The notes: a model not told the origin generated them from the sequence alone. Counted from the first letter of the stretch, positions 15,964-24,545 are shown. The stretch is 64,000 nucleotides of DNA from Halostella salina (GCF_003675855.1 NZ_RCIH01000006.1:124001-188000); one strand, 5' to 3'. Numbers and translations are program-made.

Positions 15964-16688
15964 CCGACGAACGCCGCTTCGACGGGCGTACCAGTTCGGC
16001 TTTGACCGATCGGTCGCAAGGATCGCGTATGCGACGACGGCAGTATCTCCGATCGGTCGCCGGGGTGAGCGGCGCGGCAGCTGGGTTCGCCGGCTGTCTC
16101 GGCACCGGACGTTCGGACACGACGCTCGGCGAACCGGACCGACAGGTCGAGAGCGAGGACCTCCAGTATCCCGCGTGGGGACAGCGCGTGCCCGACGTGA
16201 CGCTCCCCGACCCGCTCGACGGCGGCGAGGTCGCCGTCCGCGACGTGGAGACGCCGAGCCTGCTCACGTTCTTCTACAGCCACTGTCGGACGATGTGTCC
16301 GGTGCTGATAAGCGCCCTCCGGAACGTCCAGACCCACGCGACGAACGAGGGGTACGCCGACGAGGTGGCGTTCCTCCCGGTCACGTTCGACCCGGCGCGC
16401 GACGACGCCGACCGGCTCCGGTCGTACGCTGACCGGATGAACGTCGACGCGACGGCCGGGAACTGGCGGTTCCTCCGCCCCGAGGGCGAACAACGGGCGG
16501 AGGCAGTCGTCACCGAGGAGTTCGGCGTCGCGTTCGAGCGCACGCCAGCGAAGGACGGCGACGGCTACATGTTCACGCATCTCGGGCTGATCCTGCTCGT
16601 GAACGCCGACGGCTACGTCGAGCGGGCGTACCGTGGCGACTCGCCCGACTCCCAGACGATCATCGACCACCTCCAGCGCCTCCGATGA
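15960..16688 (+). CDS. Sco/SenC copper chaperone for oxidase CuA
   Basis: A thioredoxin-fold copper-binding protein that delivers copper to, or reduces, the CuA site. CRTMC gives the family CxxxC pair at residues 109 and 113, followed by P, and the third ligand His lies in MFTHLGLILLV near residue 205. An N-terminal Tat-type signal RRRQYLRSVAGVSG is followed by AGC, a possible lipobox, so it is probably a membrane-anchored external lipoprotein. The first ATG overlaps the ATPase stop (ATGA). An internal ATG at 16029, directly before RRRQYL and after AAGGA, may be the real start. It overlaps the next gene by four bases. Confidence 0.92.
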   Translation: MTDERRFDGRTSSALTDRSQGSRMRRRQYLRSVAGVSGAAAGFAGCLGTGRSDTTLGEPDRQVESEDLQYPAWGQRVPDVTLPDPLDGGEVAVRDVETPSLLTFFYSHCRTMCPVLISALRNVQTHATNEGYADEVAFLPVTFDPARDDADRLRSYADRMNVDATAGNWRFLRPEGEQRAEAVVTEEFGVAFERTPAKDGDGYMFTHLGLILLVNADGYVERAYRGDSPDSQTIIDHLQRLR

Positions 16689-17206
16689 AGCGGCGACGGT
16701 TGATCGGCGGGATGGCCGGACTGACGGTCGCGGGGGCCGGCGGATGGGCCGCACTCACCGGGTCCGAGGACGGTAAGTCGGTCGCCGTCGAGATGGCGAC
16801 GATAGCTGCGCGCGGGTCCAGCGAGGGCCGGCGGACGGTCCCCGTGCAGGACGGCGTGGCAGTGGTCGACCTGTTTGCGACGTGGTGTGCCCCCTGCGAG
16901 GAACAGATGGACACGCTGTCCGCCCTCCACGACGAGTTCGGCGACCGCGTCGCGTTCGTCTCGGTCACCAACGAACGGTTCGGGAGCACGTTCTCCCGGG
17001 ACGATCTCCGAACGTGGTGGGACACCCACGGCGGGGAGTGGACGCTCGGCCACGACCCGGAGAGCAACCTGATGCGGACGCTGGGAGTCGACGGGCTTCC
17101 GTACCTCGCCGTCACCGTCGACGGGGCCGTAACGTGGAGCGAACGCGGGCTGACCGACCGTTCGACGCTTCGGTCCCGGATCGAGGCCGCCCTCGCCGAT
17201 GAGTGA
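16685..17206 (+). CDS. TlpA/ResA-like membrane-anchored thioredoxin
   Basis: A 173-residue extracytoplasmic thioredoxin. Residues 1-25 are KRRRLIGG plus a hydrophobic segment, a Tat-like or membrane anchor signal. The active site WCAPC has its Cys at residues 68 and 71, followed by EEQMDTLSALHDEF, and a cis-Pro loop GVDGLPYLAV. It probably reduces the Cys of Sco or CuA before copper loading, receiving electrons from the CcdA-like protein encoded next. It overlaps the Sco gene by four bases and the ccdA-like gene by eight. Confidence 0.9.
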   Translation: MKRRRLIGGMAGLTVAGAGGWAALTGSEDGKSVAVEMATIAARGSSEGRRTVPVQDGVAVVDLFATWCAPCEEQMDTLSALHDEFGDRVAFVSVTNERFGSTFSRDDLRTWWDTHGGEWTLGHDPESNLMRTLGVDGLPYLAVTVDGAVTWSERGLTDRSTLRSRIEAALADE

Positions 17207-17867
17207 CGCCGCGTTCGCCGGGACGGTCGGGTTCGCGGTGGGGGCGGGGCTGACGACGTTCTTCGCCCCGTGTGCCTACCCGCTGTTGCCCGGGTACGTC
17301 GGATACTACGCGAGCAGCGACGGCGGGGACGTGTCCCATCAGCGGCCGCTGATCGACGGGGTCGTCGCCGCCGGCGGTGCGGTCCTCGCGTTCGTCGCTG
17401 TCGGCGCGGTCGTGTTCCTGCTCGGGCAGCGCGCGGTCGCAGACATCGCCCTCGTGGAGCCGCTCGTCGGCGTCGGCCTCGTGGCGCTGGGGGTGGTGAC
17501 GCTCGCCGACCGTGCGCCCGAGGTGCGCGTGCCGCTGCCCGAGCGTCCGGAATCCCGGGTTCAGTACGGGGTGTTCGGCGCGGTGTACGCCGTCGCCGCT
17601 GCGGGCTGTGTGGTGCCGGTGTTCCTCGGCGTCGTGATTCAGGCGATCGCGCTGGGGCCGGTACGCGGCACGGTCGCGTTCGCGGCGTACGCGCTGAGCG
17701 TCGCCGCGCCGCTGGTCGCCGTGACCCTGCTCGCGAGCGCCGGTCTCGACGTCTGGCGCGACCTGGGCCGCTACGCCGGGTCGGTTCGACTCCTCGCCGG
17801 GACCGTCATGGTCGGCGCGGGTTGCTGGCAGCTGTACCTCTCGGTCGTCGTCCTCGACGTGCTGTGA
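17199..17867 (+). CDS. CcdA-type transmembrane thiol-electron carrier
   Basis: A 222-residue membrane protein with six predicted helices that passes electrons from cytoplasmic thioredoxin to the outside. It has the two family cysteines in FFAPCAYPLLPGYVGYY (about residue 26) and AAAGCVVPVFLG (about residue 133). It is the last gene of the assembly operon and overlaps the TlpA-like gene. It should keep that protein reduced. The lack of cytochrome c maturation genes nearby supports a CuA-assembly role over heme attachment. Confidence 0.9.
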   Translation: MSDAAFAGTVGFAVGAGLTTFFAPCAYPLLPGYVGYYASSDGGDVSHQRPLIDGVVAAGGAVLAFVAVGAVVFLLGQRAVADIALVEPLVGVGLVALGVVTLADRAPEVRVPLPERPESRVQYGVFGAVYAVAAAGCVVPVFLGVVIQAIALGPVRGTVAFAAYALSVAAPLVAVTLLASAGLDVWRDLGRYAGSVRLLAGTVMVGAGCWQLYLSVVVLDVL

Positions 17868-17951
17868 GCGTGCTATCGGCGAGTCCGTGACCCGCCCAGG
17901 TGGCGTGCCGGTTGTGCTAGGCCTTTCAGTGCCGAGACCGTACACAGGAAC

Positions 17952-18518
17952 ATGGCAAGCGTAATCGTCGTCGGCGGCGGCCCCGCCGGCCTGAGCGCGG
18001 CACTGTTTACCAGCAAGAACGGACTCGACACGACGGTGTTCGACACCGACAAGACGTGGATGCACAAGGCCCACCTGTTCAACTACCTCGGCATCCGGAG
18101 CATGGACGGCGACGTGTTCCTCGACCGTGCCCGCGAGCAGGCGACCACCGACCACGGCGTCGACCTGCAGGAGGGCGTCGAAGTGTCCGCCGTCGAGCAG
18201 GACGGCGACAGCTTCGTCGTGACCGCGGACGGTGAGGACCACGAGGCCGACTACGTCGTCCTCGCGACCGGCGCGAACCGCGACCTCGCGGAGGACCTTG
18301 GCTGTGCGTTCACCGACGAGGACGTGGTCGACGTGAACGTCTCGATGGAGACGAGCGTCGACGACGCCTACGCCACGGGCGCGATGGTCCGCGCCGAGGA
18401 GTGGCAGGCGATCATCTCCGCCGGCGACGGCGCGGCCGCGGCGCTGAACGTGCTCAGCAAGGAGAAGGGCGAGCACTTCCACGACTTCGACACGCCCGAC
18501 ACCGCCGCCCAGCGGTAG
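17952..18518 (+). CDS. Short FAD/NAD(P)-binding oxidoreductase, thioredoxin-reductase-like
   Basis: A 188-residue flavoprotein. It starts with a Rossmann GGGPAGLSAALFTSKNG, has the ATGANRDL stretch and ends with DAYATGAMVRAEEWQAIISAGDGAAAALNVLS, like the FAD domain of thioredoxin reductases. The internal NADPH domain and CxxC redox pair are missing, so it is shorter than a true TrxB (about 310). Such compact proteins are common in haloarchaea and lack an assigned substrate. A CTTTC box near 17924 predicts a leaderless message. It probably forms its own unit after the oxidase-assembly genes. Confidence 0.85.
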   Translation: MASVIVVGGGPAGLSAALFTSKNGLDTTVFDTDKTWMHKAHLFNYLGIRSMDGDVFLDRAREQATTDHGVDLQEGVEVSAVEQDGDSFVVTADGEDHEADYVVLATGANRDLAEDLGCAFTDEDVVDVNVSMETSVDDAYATGAMVRAEEWQAIISAGDGAAAALNVLSKEKGEHFHDFDTPDTAAQR

Positions 18519-18684
18519 ACGGTGGCCGTCTCGTTCCCGCATCGTCTGTCAAACGACCGTTTTAGTTAACCGGAGTGTCATGTAACTCGACCCCGTAGTG
18601 TCGGGTGATGCAAGGGTTGGTCCCCACTGACGATCGCATCGCTGGTTCGATAACTCCCGGCGTCGCCGTCCATGGGGTGGTATC

Positions 18685-19719
18685 GTGACCCGCCTTGGTC
18701 GTCTGGCCGGCGCTTCGCTCGCCGCCCTCCTCGTCCTCTCGACGGTCGCCGGCGCGGTCGCGGTCCCGGTCGTTGCGGCCGACGACCCGACGTTCGAGGA
18801 TCAACTCATCCCCGGACACCAGAACGAGACCGTCGAGATCGTGATCTCCGTCGATGATTCGGACCCGGTCAACCTGTCCATCGGCTCGGAGGAGGAGGGG
18901 TTCCTGGCCACGGCGGTAGTCGCCGACCGCGACGGTGACGGTACCGTCACGGTCGAACTCGACCTCTCGGAGGCGGGCGACCCCGGCCCGAACTACGCCG
19001 CGCCGTACCTCTCCGTCTCCGAGGGCGATCGCATGTGGGAGGCGACGCAGGAAACCGAGGCGATCGAAACGCCGCTCCCTCCCGCAACGTACCAGCTGAC
19101 GCTCGGGCCGATGGACGATCCCGACAGTATCGGGTCGCTTGCGGTCAACGAGGCCCCCGACGATTCGCCGTCGGAACCGGCCGTCCCGAACCGCTTCGAC
19201 TACGAAGGGGAGGGGATAGCCCTGACCAACGGCTCCGAGCGGACCATCTCGGGGCAGACGGAACTTGAGCCCGGGTCAAAACTGCTGGTTCGCCTCGACC
19301 TCGGCGGGGCTGACACCGGGACGCCGTACCTGATCGAGGACGATCCGACGGTCGGGGAGAACGGGTCGTTCACGGCGACGTTCGACCTGCGCGCGGTCCC
19401 GGCCGTGAGCCTCGGCGACGTGACCCTTCTCGACGACGGCAGGGAACTCGCGAGCGCCGACGTGGTCGTCACCGAAGCCGACTCGAACGAGTCGGCCGCC
19501 GGCGCTCCGGCGTCGTGTCCGGGCGCGACCACGACCGAACCAGCCGACGGCGACGACGCGGAGAGCGGCGGCGCTGACGACCCGAGCGGCGACGAGGCAG
19601 AACGCGGTGGTGACGACGGCACCGGCGACGACAGTGACTCCTTCCCCGTCGTGCCCGCCGCCTTCGCCGGTGGCACGGTCGTCCTCGGCGGTGCCGCGGT
19701 CGCGTATCGGCTCCGCTAG
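18685..19719 (+). CDS. BGTF-type secreted, C-terminally anchored surface protein
   Basis: A 344-residue exported protein. Residues 1-33 form a signal peptide ending near VVAA. A beta-rich region follows with repeated haloarchaeal surface motifs (VNLSIG, TYQLTLG). The tail from about residue 275 is low-complexity Asp/Glu/Gly/Ser. It ends with FPVVPAAFAGGTVVLGGAAVAYRLR, a membrane anchor. This layout matches haloarchaeal BGTF surface-domain proteins. It starts at a GTG. TTTAGTTAA at 18561-18569 is the likely promoter, giving a leader of about 95 bases. The ligand is unknown. Confidence 0.8.
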   Translation: MTRLGRLAGASLAALLVLSTVAGAVAVPVVAADDPTFEDQLIPGHQNETVEIVISVDDSDPVNLSIGSEEEGFLATAVVADRDGDGTVTVELDLSEAGDPGPNYAAPYLSVSEGDRMWEATQETEAIETPLPPATYQLTLGPMDDPDSIGSLAVNEAPDDSPSEPAVPNRFDYEGEGIALTNGSERTISGQTELEPGSKLLVRLDLGGADTGTPYLIEDDPTVGENGSFTATFDLRAVPAVSLGDVTLLDDGRELASADVVVTEADSNESAAGAPASCPGATTTEPADGDDAESGGADDPSGDEAERGGDDGTGDDSDSFPVVPAAFAGGTVVLGGAAVAYRLR

Positions 19720-19812
19720 TTCCCCCGCCCGACCTCTCCGTTTTCCGAGAGTCTCCGATAACCGTCACTGGGGTTCTTACCGTCCGAGAACGAAGAGTCG
19801 CCGATCACTGCA

Positions 19813-22641
19813 GTGAGTCGACCAACACCGAACGGCCCGGCGACAGTGCTGTACGTCGGGTCGGACCCGGGACACGCCGAGAGCGCGGCCACCGCACTCG
19901 AAGCGGAACTCTCCGGAACCGCGGTGGACCCCGTCGTCGGGGTCGACGCCGCGCTGTCCCGAACCGCCGACGACGGGGTCGCCTGCGTCGTCAGCGAGCA
20001 CGACCTCCCGGACGGGACCGCGCTGGAGCTGCTCGACCGGCTCAGGGAGGCCTCGACGGTTCCGTTCGTGCTGTTCGCCGCACGCCCCGGCGAACGGACC
20101 CTTCGGAGGCTGTACGACTATCGGGCGACGGACTTCGTCGCTCGCACTGACGACGGGCAGTACGTCGCGCTGGCGGCGAGCGTCCGCCGGGCCGCCGGCC
20201 CGACGGGCGATCACGACGGCGGCCCACCAGCGGCCGATCAGCCCCCCGAGCCGTCGGTCGAGGCGGTGCTCGGGCGGGTTTCAGACGCGTTCTTCGCGCT
20301 CGACGACGACTGGCGGTTTACCCACGTCAACGACCGCGCCGAGGCGGTGCTCGGACGGACCGCCGAGGAGATACTCGGCGAATCGATCTGGGAGGCGTTC
20401 CCCGGGATCCGCGACTCGACGTTCGAGGCGAAGTACCGCGAGGCGATGGCCGAGGAGCGGACCGTCAGCTTCCGGGAGTTCTTCCCGCCGCTGTCGGCCT
20501 GGTTCGAGGTCCACGTCTACCCGTCGTCGGACGGCCTGTCGGTGTACTTCCGCGACGTGACCGAACAGGAGCGCCTGCGCGAGGAACTGCGCGAGGAGCG
20601 CGCGCTGAAGCGCCGCATCGTGGAGACCAGCCCCGTCGGCATCACCGTCCTCGACGCCGACGGCCGGTTCCGGTTCGCCAACGAGTACGCGGAGGAGCTG
20701 CTCGGCCGTTCGCGCGAGACGATCCAGGAACTCCGGTACAACGCCGACGAGTGGGACATCGTCGGTCCCGACGGGGAGCCGGTGCCGGACGAGGAGCTCC
20801 CGTTCCGGCGCGCGTTCGACGCCGAGGAGCAGTTCGTCGACCAGGTGATCGGCGTCGCCCGGCCCGACGGGGAGCGCGTCTGGCTGTCGGTCAACGGCAC
20901 CCAGCTGTACGACCCTGAGGACGAACTGCACCGCGTCGTGCTGACGCTGGAGGACGTGACCGAGCGCCGCCGTCGCGAGGCGGGGCTGCGAACGCTCACC
21001 GGACTCGCGAGGGACCTGCTGGCGGCGGAGGACGCGGACGAGATGGCCGAGACGGCGGCCGGGCGCGCACGCGACGTGCTCGACCTCCCGGCGACCGCCG
21101 TCGCGCTGTACGACGGGGAGGGCGGCCGGCTGGAACTCGACGGCGGGACGCTCCCCGCCGACGACGCCGGGCCGGTCGACGGGTCGGGCACCGCCTGGAC
21201 GGCGTTCGCCGACAGCGACACCCGTCGCTACCACGACGCCGACGACAGCCCCTTCACCGACGGCATCGCCGTCCCCCTCGGCCGCCACGGCGTGTTCGTC
21301 GCGGGGACGGCCGACGGTGGCACCGTCGACGGAACGACCGCGGAGACGGCGACGCTGCTGGCGGCGACGCTTCGCTCCGCGCTCGACCGCGCCGAGCGGG
21401 ACCGCGAGCTCCGCGAGCAGGAGGCGGAACTGGCCGAGCGAAACGACGCCCTCGAACGGGCCGACCGCATCAACGAGGTGATCCGGAACGTCCAGCGCGC
21501 GCTCGTCGGCGCGACCACCCGGGCCGAAATCGAGTCGGCGGTGTGTTCCGAACTCGCCGACGCCGGTCCCTATTCGCTCGCCTGGATCGGCGAAGGCGAC
21601 CCCGGTTCGAACCGTATCGAGGCGCGGGAGCGCGCGGGTGACGACGACGGCTACCTCGACGCCGCCGAACTGACGCTGGACGGCCCGGCGAGCGAACTGC
21701 CGCCGACGGCGCGGGCGCTCCGCAGCGAGGAGCCACAGGTCGAGACCGACCTGGCCAGCGATCCCCCGTTCGCCGACTGGCGGCGGGCGGCGCTGACCCG
21801 CGACTTCCACTCGATCGCCAGCATCCCGCTGCGGTACGGTGAGTCGACGTACGGCGTCCTGACCGTCGTCACCGAGCGCCCCGACCGCTTCGAGAGGACC
21901 GAGTGGGAGGTGCTCGCCGAACTCGGCGACACGGTCGCCCACGCGATCAACGCCGTCGAGACCAAGAACGCGCTGGTCAGCGACGCCCTCGTCGAACTGG
22001 AGTTCCGGATCGCCGACCCCGACCTCGTCCTCTCGTGGGGGCTCGTACAGGAGGAGGGGCGCTTCGAGTTCAAGGGCGTCGTCCCGAACGACGACCACGG
22101 TCGCCTCTTTTTCACCGTCAGCGACCTCTCGTCCGACCGAGTGGCGGAGTTCGCCGCGATGGCCTCCGAGGTGACGAACCTGTCGGTGATCGCCGACCGC
22201 GGCGACCGGACGCTGTACGAGGCGGACCTGACCGGCGACAGCCTCACCCGGACGGTGCTCGACCACGGTGGCGTCCCCCGCGAGATGACGGCGACCGACG
22301 GCGACGTGCGTCTGGTCGTCGACCTGGCGGCGGATGCGGACGTGCGCGAGTTCGTGGAGGCGTTCCGGTCCCGCTACGAGACCGCCGAACTCGTCCGTCG
22401 CCGGGAGCGCGAGCGACCGGGTCGGACGGCCGCGGGGTTCCGCGCCGAACTGGAGGAACGGCTCACCGACCGGCAGGCGGAGGTGCTCCGGAGCGCGTAC
22501 CTGAGCGGGTTCTTCTCGACGCCGCGTGACCGCACGGGCAGCGAGATAGCCGAATCGCTCGACGTGGCCCAGCCGACGTTCAACAACCACCTCCGGGCCG
22601 CCCAGCGGAAGCTCCTCACGCTCCTGTTCGACGAGGAGTGA
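19813..22641 (+). CDS. Bat-like multidomain sensor regulator (receiver, PAS, PAS, GAF, GAF, Bat, HTH_10)
   Basis: A 942-residue cytoplasmic regulator related to bacterioopsin activator. In order: a receiver-like domain (about 10-125), PAS (about 145-255, FALDDDWRFTHVNDRAEAVLG), a second PAS (about 265-385), a GAF-like region (about 400-525), a second GAF (about 560-705), the Bat domain (about 715-865) and a C-terminal HTH_10 (about 880-935, LTDRQAEVLRSAYLSGFF...GSEIAESLDVAQPTFNNHLR). The receiver has SEHDLPDG where the phosphoacceptor Asp is usual, so it may be a pseudo-receiver. It starts at a GTG. It probably responds to oxygen, light or redox; the true signal is not visible. Confidence 0.9.
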   Translation: MSRPTPNGPATVLYVGSDPGHAESAATALEAELSGTAVDPVVGVDAALSRTADDGVACVVSEHDLPDGTALELLDRLREASTVPFVLFAARPGERTLRRLYDYRATDFVARTDDGQYVALAASVRRAAGPTGDHDGGPPAADQPPEPSVEAVLGRVSDAFFALDDDWRFTHVNDRAEAVLGRTAEEILGESIWEAFPGIRDSTFEAKYREAMAEERTVSFREFFPPLSAWFEVHVYPSSDGLSVYFRDVTEQERLREELREERALKRRIVETSPVGITVLDADGRFRFANEYAEELLGRSRETIQELRYNADEWDIVGPDGEPVPDEELPFRRAFDAEEQFVDQVIGVARPDGERVWLSVNGTQLYDPEDELHRVVLTLEDVTERRRREAGLRTLTGLARDLLAAEDADEMAETAAGRARDVLDLPATAVALYDGEGGRLELDGGTLPADDAGPVDGSGTAWTAFADSDTRRYHDADDSPFTDGIAVPLGRHGVFVAGTADGGTVDGTTAETATLLAATLRSALDRAERDRELREQEAELAERNDALERADRINEVIRNVQRALVGATTRAEIESAVCSELADAGPYSLAWIGEGDPGSNRIEARERAGDDDGYLDAAELTLDGPASELPPTARALRSEEPQVETDLASDPPFADWRRAALTRDFHSIASIPLRYGESTYGVLTVVTERPDRFERTEWEVLAELGDTVAHAINAVETKNALVSDALVELEFRIADPDLVLSWGLVQEEGRFEFKGVVPNDDHGRLFFTVSDLSSDRVAEFAAMASEVTNLSVIADRGDRTLYEADLTGDSLTRTVLDHGGVPREMTATDGDVRLVVDLAADADVREFVEAFRSRYETAELVRRRERERPGRTAAGFRAELEERLTDRQAEVLRSAYLSGFFSTPRDRTGSEIAESLDVAQPTFNNHLRAAQRKLLTLLFDEE

Positions 22642-22659
22642 CGGCCGAACAACCCCGCG

Positions 22660-22971
22660 TCACTCGCCGTCCGGCGGCCCGTTGACCGTCTCGTGCATCC
22701 CGACGACGAGCGCCGGCACGACGACCATGAAGATGTGCTCCTCGACCGGGATGCCGAGGAAGTCGACGCCCGTTCGGAGTTCGATCGAGAACACCCCGAC
22801 GCGGAGCGTGTACCAGTCCCAGACGTAGGCGATCGGGTACAGCGCGGCGACGGTTCGGCCGGCGCGGCGGAGCGCGTCCGCGCGGACGAGCAGGGCGAGC
22901 GCGACGCTCCCGAACGCGACCTCCGTGACGAGGTACGTGTACGGTCCGAAGACGCCGATGTCCGGCAACAC
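22660..22971 (-). CDS. Single-unit lycopene cyclase domain protein
   Basis: A 103-residue membrane protein with three helices that ends in IPVEEHIFMVVVPALVVGMHET, the conserved motif of the CrtYc/CrtYd type of lycopene cyclase. Haloarchaeal CrtY normally fuses two such units (about 230 residues); this protein has only one, so it may pair with itself or with another subunit, or do a related job. PxxYxVTEVAFGSVALALL is the first conserved helix. No other carotenoid gene is near. It converges on the Bat-like regulator. Confidence 0.8.
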   Translation of the reverse strand: MLPDIGVFGPYTYLVTEVAFGSVALALLVRADALRRAGRTVAALYPIAYVWDWYTLRVGVFSIELRTGVDFLGIPVEEHIFMVVVPALVVGMHETVNGPPDGE

Positions 22972-23005
22972 GGGACTACGTTCGGACCCCGCCCCCTAAT
23001 TTCGT

Positions 23006-23055
23006 GGTGTGACACGCATACTCAAGGTGTGAACTTTCAAGGCCGTCGGGTGTGA
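23006..23055 (+). repeat. Three GGTGTGA repeats before the CBS-HPF gene
   Basis: GGTGTGA occurs at 23006-23012, 23026-23032 and 23049-23055, 20 and 23 bases apart, that is about two helical turns. The last two extend as GGTGTGAACTT and GGTGTGAAGTT. They overlap the place where the core promoter of the CBS-HPF gene should be (CTTTCAAGG, 23034-23042), and could bind a regulator on one face of the DNA. Confidence 0.45.
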
Positions 23056-23074
23056 AGTTCCACCTGTGAGTACG

Positions 23075-24235
23075 ATGGATATTGCTGACATTGCCACCCG
23101 GGAGTACGTCGATGTCGATGCCGAAACGCGCCTCGGGAAGGTCCGGTCGCTGTTCGAGGACCAGAACCCGAAAGGGATCATCGTCACCAAGGACGGGAAG
23201 TACGAGGGCGTGATCGGCGAGCGCCAGCTGCTCCAGTCCCACGTGGAGGACGACACGAAGGTGGCCGCGCTGGTCAAGCCCAGTCGGAACGCCCCCGCGC
23301 CGAAGGTCGAGCGGACCGAGGACATCCGCGAGACCGCCCGCGTGCTGGTCGAGGGCGGCACCAAGGTCGCGCCGGTGTTCGAGGGCGGCGACCTCTGGGG
23401 GATCATCACCGAGGACGCGATCCTCGAGGCCGTGCTGGAGAACCTCGAAGCCCTCGACGTCGGCCAGATCTACACCGAGAACGTGTTCACCGTCACCGAG
23501 GACGACGGGATCGGGAAGGCGATCAACCTGATGCGGGAGAACGGCATCTCGCGGCTCCCGGTCGTCGACGAGGACGGGATGCTCTCCGGCGTCGCGACGA
23601 CCCACGACATCGTCGACTTCGTCACCCGGAACGAGCAGCGGATCACCGGCAAGGGCGACCGAGCCGGCGACCTGGACCGGATGCTCGACATCCCCGTGTA
23701 CGACGTGATGTCCAGCCCGGTCGCGACCACCACCGTCGACGAGAGCGTGCGGGAGGCGGTCGCGCGGATGCTCGACAACGACTACTCCGGACTCGTCGTC
23801 ACCCCCGAGGACGACGACCGCGTCGTCGGCGGCGTCCTGACGAAGACCGACGTGCTCCGGGCGCTGACCTACACCGAGGAGGACCACATGGACGTGCAGA
23901 TCACCAACATCAACCTCCTCGAAACCATCTCGCGGCAGGACATCCGCGAGAGCATCGAGCAGGTGGCCGACAAGTACAGCGAGATGCAGGTCCGCCACGC
24001 GCACGTCCGCCTCCACGAGCACAAGGAGAAGCTCCGCGGCACGCCGCTGATCCTCTGTCAGATCCGACTGCGGACGAACCGCGGGCAGATGGCCGGCACC
24101 GGCGAGGGGTACGGCGCGAAGCAGGCGTTCCACGTCGCCCTCGACAAGCTGGAGCGCAACGTCCTCGAACAGAAGGGGATGCAGAGCGACGAGGAGTACC
24201 GCGGCCAGCTCCTCCGGAAGCTCGGCGAGCTGTAA
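23075..24235 (+). CDS. Four-CBS protein with C-terminal ribosome-hibernation (HPF/RaiA-like) domain
   Basis: A 386-residue protein. Four CBS modules (about residues 1-60, 65-125, 130-200, 205-275) form two adenosyl-nucleotide-binding pairs, for example GISRLPVVDEDGMLSGVATTHDIVDFV. From about residue 285 to the end is an HPF/RaiA-like domain with many Arg, Lys and His (VRHAHVRLHEHKEKLRG). RaiA-type domains bind the decoding region of the small subunit. I infer an energy-sensing ribosome silencing or storage factor. The ATG at 23075 is preferred to the GTG at 23066 because MDIADIATREYV is the family-like start. Confidence 0.85.
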   Translation: MDIADIATREYVDVDAETRLGKVRSLFEDQNPKGIIVTKDGKYEGVIGERQLLQSHVEDDTKVAALVKPSRNAPAPKVERTEDIRETARVLVEGGTKVAPVFEGGDLWGIITEDAILEAVLENLEALDVGQIYTENVFTVTEDDGIGKAINLMRENGISRLPVVDEDGMLSGVATTHDIVDFVTRNEQRITGKGDRAGDLDRMLDIPVYDVMSSPVATTTVDESVREAVARMLDNDYSGLVVTPEDDDRVVGGVLTKTDVLRALTYTEEDHMDVQITNINLLETISRQDIRESIEQVADKYSEMQVRHAHVRLHEHKEKLRGTPLILCQIRLRTNRGQMAGTGEGYGAKQAFHVALDKLERNVLEQKGMQSDEEYRGQLLRKLGEL

Positions 24236-24290
24236 GCCGGGACGCAGGTCCCGCCGCGCGGTTTTTCTTCCCGCGACGCCTGCTAGGGGC

Positions 24291-24545
24291 ATGGACTCGA
24301 AACCGATCCGGGAGCGTCGCCGCCGCCCGCACGAACCGACCACCCGGGACCTAACCGATCTGAATCGACGGCTGTACGCGACCGAGCGCCGGCTCCGGCA
24401 GGTGGAAGCGGCGCTGAACGAGGTCGCACGGCGGAGCGGCGGCGTGTCGGTGAGCCACCCCTGCACGCGCTGTGGCGGGAGCCTGCTGGTCGTGGTCGAC
24501 GGCGAACTCCGGTGTCCGGCGTGTGGCGTCCGGGAACGCCTCTGA
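24291..24545 (+). CDS. Zinc-ribbon protein with basic coiled-coil N-terminus
   Basis: An 84-residue protein. Residues 1-50 are rich in Arg and likely helical or coiled-coil (DLNRRLYATERRLRQVEAALNEV). The C-terminal third is a zinc ribbon CTRCGG-x-GELRCPACG. Such small proteins are frequent in haloarchaea and may bind nucleic acid or a partner protein. It is transcribed in the same direction as the CBS-HPF gene, 55 bases after its stop, and its stop abuts the radB stop (TGA ends 24545, convergent TAG starts 24546). Confidence 0.7.
   Translation: MDSKPIRERRRRPHEPTTRDLTDLNRRLYATERRLRQVEAALNEVARRSGGVSVSHPCTRCGGSLLVVVDGELRCPACGVRERL

Noticed and set aside
20281-22590. A 769-codon minus-strand open frame opposite the Bat-like gene
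   Set aside because: It has no recognisable domain, whereas the plus strand has a clear domain series through the same bases.
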